The notes under the pieces are model-generated. The model searched no databases. It was not told where the DNA came from and worked only from the letters and a program-made list of their open reading frames with translations. Positions 1 through 5,951 of a stretch of 31,993 nt of DNA are shown here, piece by piece (position 1 is the stretch's first letter; every line of letters starts with the position of its first letter). Origin of the DNA: an uncultured Lachnospiraceae bacterium. GTDB taxonomy: Bacteria; Bacillota; Clostridia; Lachnospirales; Lachnospiraceae. The stretch is taken from positions 1 to 31,993 of the forward strand of contig CADCRB010000233.1 in NCBI GenBank assembly GCA_902803745.1, given 5' to 3'. The translations under genes and the position numbers were made by a program.

Positions 1-23
1 AATCCACAAAAAAACCGTGGATT
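1..23. repeat. 7-bp inverted repeat upstream of the operon promoter
   Basis: AATCCAC (1-7) and GTGGATT (17-23) are perfect reverse complements separated by nine A-rich bases, ending five bases before the -35 box. It may be an operator or activator site, or the end of an upstream terminator cut by the window edge. The bases after it (TATGTTGAC) are not a clear U-tract, so a terminator reading is weak. Confidence 0.4.
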
Positions 24-27
24 TATG

Positions 28-56
28 TTGACTTTGCGCCTGAACGTGATTATAAT
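28..56 (+). promoter_or_regulatory. Sigma-A type promoter of the microcompartment operon
   Basis: TTGACT (28-33) and TATAAT (51-56) are separated by exactly 17 bases, a near-consensus vegetative promoter. Transcription should start near 62-64, giving a leader of about 60 bases before the aldolase ATG at 122. With a -10 this good, regulation is probably by repression; the DeoR-type repressor encoded inside the operon is the obvious candidate. Confidence 0.8.
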
Positions 57-97
57 GAGAACATATCGGTCAAAAAGAACCATAGACAACATGATTA
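43..97 (+). promoter_or_regulatory. Candidate operator: direct repeat AACRTGATTA
   Basis: AACGTGATTA (43-52) runs into the -10 box and AACATGATTA (88-97) lies in the leader. They differ at one base and their starts are 45 bp apart, near four helical turns. This would suit two DeoR-family dimers or a loop. GAAC also recurs at 42, 59 and 77. The repeats are visible; their role as operator is inference. Confidence 0.4.
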
Positions 98-121
98 AAT
101 AAAAAAGGAAAGGAAAAAGAA

Positions 122-925
122 ATGGCACCAAACGAGTATGAAATCAAAAAACAGATCTGTGAGATCGGTAAACGGATCTACAACCGCAACATGGTCGCTG
201 CAAATGACGGCAATATCTCCGTTAAACTTTCAGAAAATGAATTCCTCTGCACACCCACCGGTGTATCAAAAGGGTTCATGACACCTGAATTCATATGTAA
301 GGTTGATGCTAAGGGCAATGTTCTTCAGGCGAACAAGGGATTTAAGCCATCGAGCGAGATAAAAATGCATATGAGGGTTTATGAGAAGAGATCAGACGTG
401 AACGCCGTAGTGCATGCGCATCCGACATTTGCCACCGCTTTTGCGATCGCTGGTATTCCGCTTACACAGCCCATTATGCCCGAGGCGGTCATAGCGTTGG
501 GGTGCGTACCTATAGCTCCTTACGGAACACCATCCACAATGGAGATACCGGATGCTGTCGAGCCTTACCTGGAGCATTTTGATGCTGTACTGCTTGAAAG
601 CCATGGGGCTCTTACATGGTCCGGAGATCTGCTTGCGGCATATCATAAGATGGAATCTGTGGAGTTCTACGCAGAGCTGCTTTACAAAGCAAGGCAGCTT
701 GGCGGGCCCAAGGAATTCGATCAAAAAACAGTGCAGCGGCTCTATGAGATAAGACGTCAGATGGGGATTCCGGGAAGGCACCCGGCAGATCTTTGCCTGA
801 ATAAGGGAACGGCAAACTGTCATAACTGTGGAAACTGCGATGCCGGAAGCACTGCTTCGGCTCAGTCAAATGACGAACTGATATCAGAGATAACAAAGAA
901 GGTACTGGCTTCCCTTGGGAAGTGA
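122..925 (+). CDS. Class II aldolase (L-rhamnulose/L-fuculose-1-phosphate), microcompartment cargo
   Basis: Splits a 1-phosphate deoxy-ketose into DHAP and L-lactaldehyde using a catalytic metal, the entry step of the operon's pathway. The 267-residue protein has the class II aldolase/adducin fold in residues 8-220. Metal-site residues visible are Glu79 in FKPSSE, His98 and His100 in VHAHP, and His161 in ESHG. FucA proteins are usually about 210-215 residues. The extra tail has a cysteine cluster (Cys225, 233, 236, 239) and ends in an amphipathic helix (249-267, DELISEITKKVLASL) typical of microcompartment targeting peptides. ATG 122 follows an AAGGAAAGGA ribosome site at 105-114. It is the first gene of the operon. 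Rhamnulokinase downstream favours rhamnulose-1-P as substrate; fuculose-1-P is also possible. Confidence 0.9.
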   Translation: MAPNEYEIKKQICEIGKRIYNRNMVAANDGNISVKLSENEFLCTPTGVSKGFMTPEFICKVDAKGNVLQANKGFKPSSEIKMHMRVYEKRSDVNAVVHAHPTFATAFAIAGIPLTQPIMPEAVIALGCVPIAPYGTPSTMEIPDAVEPYLEHFDAVLLESHGALTWSGDLLAAYHKMESVEFYAELLYKARQLGGPKEFDQKTVQRLYEIRRQMGIPGRHPADLCLNKGTANCHNCGNCDAGSTASAQSNDELISEITKKVLASLGK

Positions 926-941
926 TAAACAGGAGGAACAA

Positions 942-2342
942 GTGGGTACAGGAAGTTTAGATGAAAGACTTGTGCATGAGATAGTCCAGAAGGTCATGGC
1001 TAATCTTCAGATAGATGGAAATACCGAGGGCATGCATGGTGTGTTCACGGATATGAATGAGGCTATAGAGGCAGCATATGTTTCTCAGAAGAAAGTGCAT
1101 GCTATGACACTGGATCAGCGGGAGAAGATAATCTCGGTGATACGGCGCAAGACAAATGAGAACGCTGAGATAATAGCAAATATGGGTGTGAACGAGACCG
1201 GAATGGGGAATGTCGGTGACAAGATATTAAAGCACAGACTTACAGCTGACAAGACCCCGGGGACAGAAGATATCACGACCGTGGCCTGGTCTGGAGACAG
1301 GGGGCTTACCCTGGTAGAGATGGGACCCTTCGGCGTGATAGGAGCCATAACACCGGCGACAAACCCTTCGGAAACAGTCATCTGTAATTCGATAGGCATG
1401 ATAGCCGGTGGGAATACAGTTGTGTTCAATCCGCATCCGAATGCCAAGAAAACAACGATATTCACGATAAACATGATAAACGAAGCGTCTTTAGAGGCTG
1501 GTGGACCGGATAATATCGCCTGCACAGTAGATAACCCTACTATGGAGACAAGCAGCATTATGATGAAACATCCTAAAATCCCTCTTCTTGTGGCAACCGG
1601 AGGACCAGGGGTTGTTACTGCTGTTCTCTCGTCCGGAAAGCGTGCCATCGGGGCTGGGGCAGGTAATCCTCCTGCAATGGTGGATGAGACTGCTGATGTG
1701 AGGAAAGCGGCAAGGGACATAGTGAACGGCTGCACGTTTGATAATAATCTGCCTTGTATTGCAGAGAAAGAGGTAGTGGCAGTTGACAGCATATGTGATG
1801 AACTGATGAGCTGTTTTATCAATGAGAACGGATGCTATCTCGCAAGCAGAGAAATACAGGACAAGCTGATCAATACGGTTATAACTCCAAAGGGAGCATT
1901 AAACCGCAAGTGTGTAGGTCGTGATGCCAGAACTCTTCTTTCGATGGTGGGAGTCGAGGTAGGAGCTGACATAAGATGCATTGTGTTTGAAGGACCTAAA
2001 GAGCATCCCTTGATCACCACTGAGCTTATGATGCCCATTCTTGGCGTAGTAAGGGTGAAGGACTTTAAGGAAGGGGTAGAGACTGCGGTTTGGCTTGAGC
2101 ATGGCAACCGCCACTCGGCACATATTCATTCAAAGAATGTCGACAATATTACCGAATATGCCAGGGCGCTGGATACCGCTATTCTGGTCAAGAACGGACC
2201 CAGCTACGCTGCATTGGGTTTCGGGGGCGAGGGCTATCCCACTTTTACGATAGCTTCAAGAACCGGTGAAGGCTTAACCAGCGCGTCAACATTTACGAAA
2301 CGCAGACGCTGTGTGATGACGGACAGCCTTTGCATAAGATAG
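942..2342 (+). CDS. pduP: CoA-acylating propionaldehyde dehydrogenase PduP, GTG start
   Basis: Oxidises propionaldehyde to propionyl-CoA with NAD+ and CoA inside the microcompartment. The 466-residue protein has the aldehyde dehydrogenase fold; the catalytic cysteine is Cys272 in the PduP/EutE signature FDNNLPCIAEKE, and VIGAITPATNP marks the cofactor region. GTG 942 is preferred over a TTG at 915 because a perfect AGGAGG (931-936) sits five bases before it, while the TTG lies in the aldolase gene without a site. The resulting N-terminus (SLDERLVHEIVQKVMANL) is an amphipathic targeting helix as in other PduP proteins, followed by a short linker. It begins 16 bases after the aldolase stop, so the two are probably coupled. 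Confidence 0.93.
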   Translation: MGTGSLDERLVHEIVQKVMANLQIDGNTEGMHGVFTDMNEAIEAAYVSQKKVHAMTLDQREKIISVIRRKTNENAEIIANMGVNETGMGNVGDKILKHRLTADKTPGTEDITTVAWSGDRGLTLVEMGPFGVIGAITPATNPSETVICNSIGMIAGGNTVVFNPHPNAKKTTIFTINMINEASLEAGGPDNIACTVDNPTMETSSIMMKHPKIPLLVATGGPGVVTAVLSSGKRAIGAGAGNPPAMVDETADVRKAARDIVNGCTFDNNLPCIAEKEVVAVDSICDELMSCFINENGCYLASREIQDKLINTVITPKGALNRKCVGRDARTLLSMVGVEVGADIRCIVFEGPKEHPLITTELMMPILGVVRVKDFKEGVETAVWLEHGNRHSAHIHSKNVDNITEYARALDTAILVKNGPSYAALGFGGEGYPTFTIASRTGEGLTSASTFTKRRRCVMTDSLCIR

Positions 2343-2356
2343 AGGAGGGGGAGTCA

Positions 2357-3595
2357 ATGTCAGTAAATGAAAAAGATGTTGAGCTTATAGTGAAGCAGAT
2401 ACTGAACCAGATGGGAGGATCGTCTGCGCTCAATACGGGATCAGAATCCGGAAAATCATATAGCCGGACATACGGGGCCTCAGTGCCGGAAAAGGCGCGT
2501 GTCGCCATGCTGGTTGATAAGGAACGCTTTGAGATAAAAGAGTTTCCCATACCTGAGGTTGGTGATGATGATATCCTTGTCAAGGTAGAAGGCTGTGGTG
2601 TATGCGGTACGGATGCCCACGAATTCAAAAGAGATCCCTTCGGCCTTATTCCTGTGGCTTTAGGACACGAAGGTACCGGCGAGATAGTAAAGATGGGAAA
2701 GAATGTAAAGAAGGATTCCGCAGGAAAGGACCTTCACGTTGGAGACAAGGTAGTAACCTGCATGATCTTTCAGGATGATCCGGAGATCACTATGTTTGAT
2801 CTGAATAAGCAGAATGTAGGTGCGGCGGATGTTTACGGATTGCTGCCGGATGATGATTACCATTTAAATGGCTGGTTTTCGGATTACATCTTCGTTCGTG
2901 GCGGATCGACGATTTTCAATGTCAGTGATCTGGATCTGGACAGCAGGGTGCTGATAGAGCCCTGCGCTGTGCTGGTCCACGCGGTGGAGCGGGCTAAAAC
3001 AACCGGGATACTTCGCTTTAACAGCAGGGTAGTGGTACAGGGATGCGGCCCCATAGGACTTATCTGCATAGCAGTTTTAAGGACTATGGGCATCCAGAAT
3101 ATAACAGCGGTGGATGGCAATGCCAAGCGCCTTGAATTTGCCAAAAGACTTGGGGCTGACAAGACAGTGGATTTCAATGATCATCAGGGTATCGAAGCGC
3201 TGACAAAAGCAGTAGAGGATTCTTTCGGAGGACATCTTGCGGACTTTGCTTTCCAGTGTACTGGAAACCCTAAAGCTCATGCTAATATATATAAATTCAT
3301 CCGAAACGGAGGGGGATTATGTGAGCTTGGATTTTTCGTAAACGGAGGTGACGCGACGATCAATCCGCATTTTGATCTCTGCTCAAAGGAGATAAACCTC
3401 GTAGGATCGTGGGTTTATACCCTGCGGGATTACGGCACGACTTTTGACTTTTTGAAAAGAGCAAAGGCTATAGGACTTCCTCTGAGTGAATTGATCACTC
3501 ATAGATTTCCTTTGGAGGAAATAAATGAGGCATTGAAGACCAATCTGGCTATGACGGGTCTTAAGATAGCGATAATAACACCTCCCGGCAGGTAA
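2357..3595 (+). CDS. Medium-chain zinc-family alcohol dehydrogenase with targeting helix
   Basis: Likely an NAD(H)-linked reductase: propionaldehyde to propanol and/or lactaldehyde to 1,2-propanediol, closing the NADH loop in the compartment. The 412-residue protein has an N-terminal amphipathic helix (residues 5-19), a linker to about 45, a GroES-like domain and a Rossmann domain (QGCGPIG, 228-234). Catalytic zinc ligands are probably Cys83 (CGVCGTD), His104/Glu105 (GHEG) and Glu201. The usual four structural-zinc cysteines after residue 105 are absent; the lobe is VVTCMIFQDDPEI and onward. ATG 2357 has GAGGAGGGG (2342-2350) six bases upstream; an in-frame TTG at 2330 overlaps pduP and has no site. 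It takes the place of the iron-type PduQ of B12-dependent loci. Its exact substrate cannot be read from sequence. Confidence 0.85.
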   Translation: MSVNEKDVELIVKQILNQMGGSSALNTGSESGKSYSRTYGASVPEKARVAMLVDKERFEIKEFPIPEVGDDDILVKVEGCGVCGTDAHEFKRDPFGLIPVALGHEGTGEIVKMGKNVKKDSAGKDLHVGDKVVTCMIFQDDPEITMFDLNKQNVGAADVYGLLPDDDYHLNGWFSDYIFVRGGSTIFNVSDLDLDSRVLIEPCAVLVHAVERAKTTGILRFNSRVVVQGCGPIGLICIAVLRTMGIQNITAVDGNAKRLEFAKRLGADKTVDFNDHQGIEALTKAVEDSFGGHLADFAFQCTGNPKAHANIYKFIRNGGGLCELGFFVNGGDATINPHFDLCSKEINLVGSWVYTLRDYGTTFDFLKRAKAIGLPLSELITHRFPLEEINEALKTNLAMTGLKIAIITPPGR

Positions 3596-3611
3596 TGATG
3601 TACAGAAAATG

Positions 3612-3629
3612 AAGGTACAGACGTACCTT
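3612..3629 (+). promoter_or_regulatory. Intercistronic hairpin before the first shell gene
   Basis: AAGGTAC (3612-3618), loop AGAC, GTACCTT (3623-3629): a perfect 7-bp stem in the 53-base gap after the alcohol dehydrogenase stop. There is no U-tract, so it is not a classical terminator. It could be an RNA processing or stabilising element that lets the shell part of the message accumulate differently. Role inferred. Confidence 0.5.
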
Positions 3630-3648
3630 GCAGATGACAGAGGATGAT

Positions 3649-3990
3649 ATGGCACTAAATGAAACTGGAGACAATGTGGGATATGCTGTTGGACTGCTGG
3701 AGGTATATGGGCTGGTATGCGCTTTCCTTGCAGCAGATGCGGGTTGCAAGGCTGGAAATGTAGCACTTGAAGTGTTTGATAAAAATAAGCCCGCTAATGC
3801 CGATGAGCTTCCTGTTCCGCTTCTTGTAACGGTGAAATTCCGTGGCAGGGTATCGGATGTGGAGGAGGCAATGAGGGCAGCAGAGGAGGTTGCAAAAGCA
3901 CAGACCGGTATTGTATGTTCCCACATCATCCCGAATCCGACAGAGGATACGGAAAAAATGCTGACTATCAGCGCATTGGATAAAGACTAA
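3649..3990 (+). CDS. Divergent hexameric microcompartment shell protein (BMC-H)
   Basis: A single BMC domain protein of 113 residues, expected to form a hexameric shell tile. The domain begins at GYAVGLLEVYGL and shows the usual AADAGCKAGNV helix and a late CSHIIPNP strand. It differs from the PduA-like tiles here in a longer segment where the central pore loop lies (FDKNKPANADELPVPLL replaces the KIGSG type), so its pore should differ. ATG 3649 is chosen for AGAGGA at 3639-3644; upstream in-frame TTG 3628 and ATG 3634 lack a good site and the former falls in the hairpin. It might correspond to a GrpU-like specialised tile, but no pore cysteine was seen, so that is not claimed. Confidence 0.8.
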   Translation: MALNETGDNVGYAVGLLEVYGLVCAFLAADAGCKAGNVALEVFDKNKPANADELPVPLLVTVKFRGRVSDVEEAMRAAEEVAKAQTGIVCSHIIPNPTEDTEKMLTISALDKD

Positions 3991-4003
3991 GGAGGAAAAA
4001 ACT

Positions 4004-4291
4004 ATGTCACAGTCACTTGAAGCATTAGGAATGGTGGAGACCAGAGGACTCACGGCAGCTATTGAGGCAGCCGATGCCATGACAAAGGCCGCAGAGGTCA
4101 CATTGATAGGCACTGAAAAGATCGGATCCGGTCTGGTCACGGTCATGGTACGTGGCGACGTCGGTGCGGTGAAGGCCTCTGTAGAGGCGGGAACACAGGC
4201 AGCAAGCAGACTCGGCGAGTTGGTTGCGACACATGTGATACCCAGACCACATAACGATGTTGAGATGATTTTACCTAAGTTTAAGGGTTAA
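4004..4291 (+). CDS. Hexameric shell protein, PduA/PduJ type (copy 1)
   Basis: Canonical BMC-H tile of 95 residues, a main facet protein of the shell. Visible family features are the N-terminal LEALGMVETRG strand, the pore segment EKIGSGL, the VMVRGDVGAV strand and the conserved THVIPRPH edge. AAGGAGG stands ahead of ATG 4004 with near-ideal spacing, suggesting high expression. It is about 88% identical over 94 aligned residues (11 substitutions) to the gene at 4722, with one other shell gene between them, so the pair is a recent duplication. Confidence 0.95.
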   Translation: MSQSLEALGMVETRGLTAAIEAADAMTKAAEVTLIGTEKIGSGLVTVMVRGDVGAVKASVEAGTQAASRLGELVATHVIPRPHNDVEMILPKFKG

Positions 4292-4307
4292 ATCACGGGA
4301 GAAAAGA

Positions 4308-4676
4308 ATGAAGGCGTACGGGTTTATAGAGATAACAGGAGTTGTTGCCGCAGTCGATGCATTGGATATTATGTGCAAGGCAGCGAATGTAACGCTGTCC
4401 ACTTGGGAAAGAAAGCTGGGCGGCAGACTTGTGACTCTCGTGATAGAAGGAGATGTGTCCGCAGTAAAGCAGGCTATAGAAGCCGGCAGCACCAAGGCAA
4501 TCAAGAAACCCGTGTCAGTTGGAGTGCTTGCAAATCCGCATCCTGAGATACAGAGGATAGTAGCGATATCCGCAAGCAGATTTAAGGAAAAAGAATCTTC
4601 CGGGATCCTTGATGATCATAAGATGCTTGGACAGGATCCGCCAGATTTCAATATTAAAGAGCAGATGAAACAGTAA
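4308..4676 (+). CDS. BMC-H shell protein with C-terminal extension (PduK-like layout)
   Basis: 122 residues: a BMC domain in about 1-88 (YGFIEITGVVAAVDALDIMCKAANV near the start, ANPHPEI at the end) and a charged extension in about 89-122 (SRFKEKE to the end, IKEQMKQ). PduK and EutK also have a BMC domain plus C-terminal extension, but this extension lacks visible metal-binding cysteines or an obvious helix-turn-helix. Such proteins are usually minor tiles whose tails may face the lumen or cytosol. The gene lies between the two nearly identical PduA/J copies, 16 bases after the first, with a GGGAG ribosome site. Confidence 0.85.
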   Translation: MKAYGFIEITGVVAAVDALDIMCKAANVTLSTWERKLGGRLVTLVIEGDVSAVKQAIEAGSTKAIKKPVSVGVLANPHPEIQRIVAISASRFKEKESSGILDDHKMLGQDPPDFNIKEQMKQ

Positions 4677-4721
4677 TACAGTTAACAAGATCAAACATTT
4701 AATTTTAAGGAGGAAACAAAA

Positions 4722-5006
4722 ATGTCACAGTCACTTGAAGCTTTAGGATTAGTAGAAACCAGAGGACTTGTAGCAGCTATTGAAGCGGCTGATCAGATGT
4801 GCAAGGCAGCAAACGTCACGCTTATCGGAACAGAAAAGATTGGATCTGGATTGGTCACGGTAATGGTACGCGGAGACGTAGGTGCGGTAAAGTCATCTGT
4901 AGAGGCCGGAAGTAATGCTGCCGGAAGGCTTGGGGAACTTATTGCGACTCATGTGATACCCAGACCTCACAACGATGTAGAGATGATACTCCCGAAGGTC
5001 AAGTAA
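4722..5006 (+). CDS. Hexameric shell protein, PduA/PduJ type (copy 2)
   Basis: Second canonical BMC-H tile, 94 residues, nearly the same as the gene at 4004. Changes include Leu10, Val17, Gln25, Cys27, Asn31, Ser58 and Val93; the pore segment EKIGSGL is unchanged. AAGGAGG (4709-4715) precedes ATG 4722. By analogy with PduA and PduJ, both should be abundant facet proteins that may differ in assembly role or dose rather than in pore selectivity. Confidence 0.95.
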   Translation: MSQSLEALGLVETRGLVAAIEAADQMCKAANVTLIGTEKIGSGLVTVMVRGDVGAVKSSVEAGSNAAGRLGELIATHVIPRPHNDVEMILPKVK

Positions 5007-5037
5007 TATCTCCGGTAAAGCATAGGAGGTATCACAA

Positions 5038-5682
5038 TTGGACATTAACAATGTGGAAGTGATTACCAGGGCCGTACTACAGGCGCTTGAAAGCACTGAT
5101 AAAGAGGGGGCTGTGATGAAGGTTCCGGTGGGTGTGTCTGCCAGACATATCCACCTGTCTGCAGAACATGTGGAGACACTCTTCGGCCCGGGATATCATC
5201 TGACAAAAAAGAAAGACCTTATGGGTGGGCAGTTCGCGGCCAACGAGCAGTGCACGATAGTTGGCCTGAAACTTCGCGCAATAGAGAATGTGCGCATACT
5301 AGGACCTGTCCGCAAAGCATCTCAGGTAGAAATATCAGCGACGGATGCCAGAACTCTGGGGATAAATGCTCCATTAAGGGAATCAGGGGATGTGGAGGGA
5401 TCAGCTCCGATATCTTTGGTTGGCCCCAAAGGGGTACTGTACCTTAAGGAGGGATGCATAGTGGCTGCAAGACACATCCATATGACACCTGTAGAGGCGC
5501 AAAGCGCAGGGCTGAAGGATGGAGACTATGTATCCGTAAAGATGGGTAACGAAAGAGGGGCTGTCCTTGACAAGGTGAAGATCCGTGTAGATCCTTCATT
5601 TTCGCTGGAGATGCATATAGATACTGATGAAGCAAATGCCTGTCAGGTAAAGCAGGGCGACATCGCGGAGATACTTCGATGA
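5038..5682 (+). CDS. pduL: Phosphate propanoyltransferase PduL, TTG start
   Basis: Converts propionyl-CoA and phosphate to propionyl-phosphate, recycling CoA inside the compartment and leading to ATP through a kinase not in this window. The 214-residue protein has the two PduL half-domains, each with a metal-ligand motif: SARHIHLS (His37, His39) and AARHIHMT (His146, His148). The first 20 residues (NNVEVITRAVLQALES) form the usual amphipathic targeting helix. TTG 5038 is supported by AGGAGGT (5024-5030) seven bases upstream; no ATG fits. Its last four bases (ATGA) overlap the next gene's start. Confidence 0.95.
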   Translation: MDINNVEVITRAVLQALESTDKEGAVMKVPVGVSARHIHLSAEHVETLFGPGYHLTKKKDLMGGQFAANEQCTIVGLKLRAIENVRILGPVRKASQVEISATDARTLGINAPLRESGDVEGSAPISLVGPKGVLYLKEGCIVAARHIHMTPVEAQSAGLKDGDYVSVKMGNERGAVLDKVKIRVDPSFSLEMHIDTDEANACQVKQGDIAEILR

Positions 5683-5951
5683 TAATTGGAAAAGTAGTGG
5701 GAAGCATATTTTCCACAAGAAAAAGTGAAAAACTTGTCGGGAACAAATTTATGATAGTGCGTCCCGAGGAATCAATGAGAGCTGACGGGAATGACCTGGT
5801 CGCTATAGATATCATAGGCGCGGGTATAGGAGAGAAGGTTCTTGTAGCACAGGGGTCTGCAGCACGTATAGGCTGTGATATGAAAGACGCTCCGGTTGAT
5901 GCTGCCATCGTGGGAATCATAGATGAGGGTCAGGAGTTTACAGATCAGTAA
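5679..5951 (+). CDS. pduN: Pentameric vertex shell protein, EutN/CcmL/PduN family
   Basis: 90-residue BMC-P protein that should form pentamers closing the twelve vertices of the icosahedral shell. The family pattern is clear: MIIGKVVGSIFSTRK at the start, the LVAIDIIGAGIGEKVLVAQGSAAR core and the PVDAAIVGIID end. It overlaps pduL by 4 bases and the next gene by one base (TAATG), so translation of the three is coupled. It is the only vertex protein gene seen in the window. Confidence 0.93.
   Translation: MIIGKVVGSIFSTRKSEKLVGNKFMIVRPEESMRADGNDLVAIDIIGAGIGEKVLVAQGSAARIGCDMKDAPVDAAIVGIIDEGQEFTDQ

Noticed and set aside
915..941. TTG start for PduP giving nine more residues
   Set aside because: No ribosome site; GTG 942 has AGGAGG at ideal spacing and gives the usual PduP N-terminus.
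1115..1822. Long minus-strand reading frame opposite pduP
   Set aside because: Lies fully opposite a well-identified gene, hydrophobic low-quality sequence, no ribosome site; a shadow.
2330..2356. TTG start for the alcohol dehydrogenase inside the pduP end
   Set aside because: GAGGAGGGG fits ATG 2357, which also begins the targeting helix.
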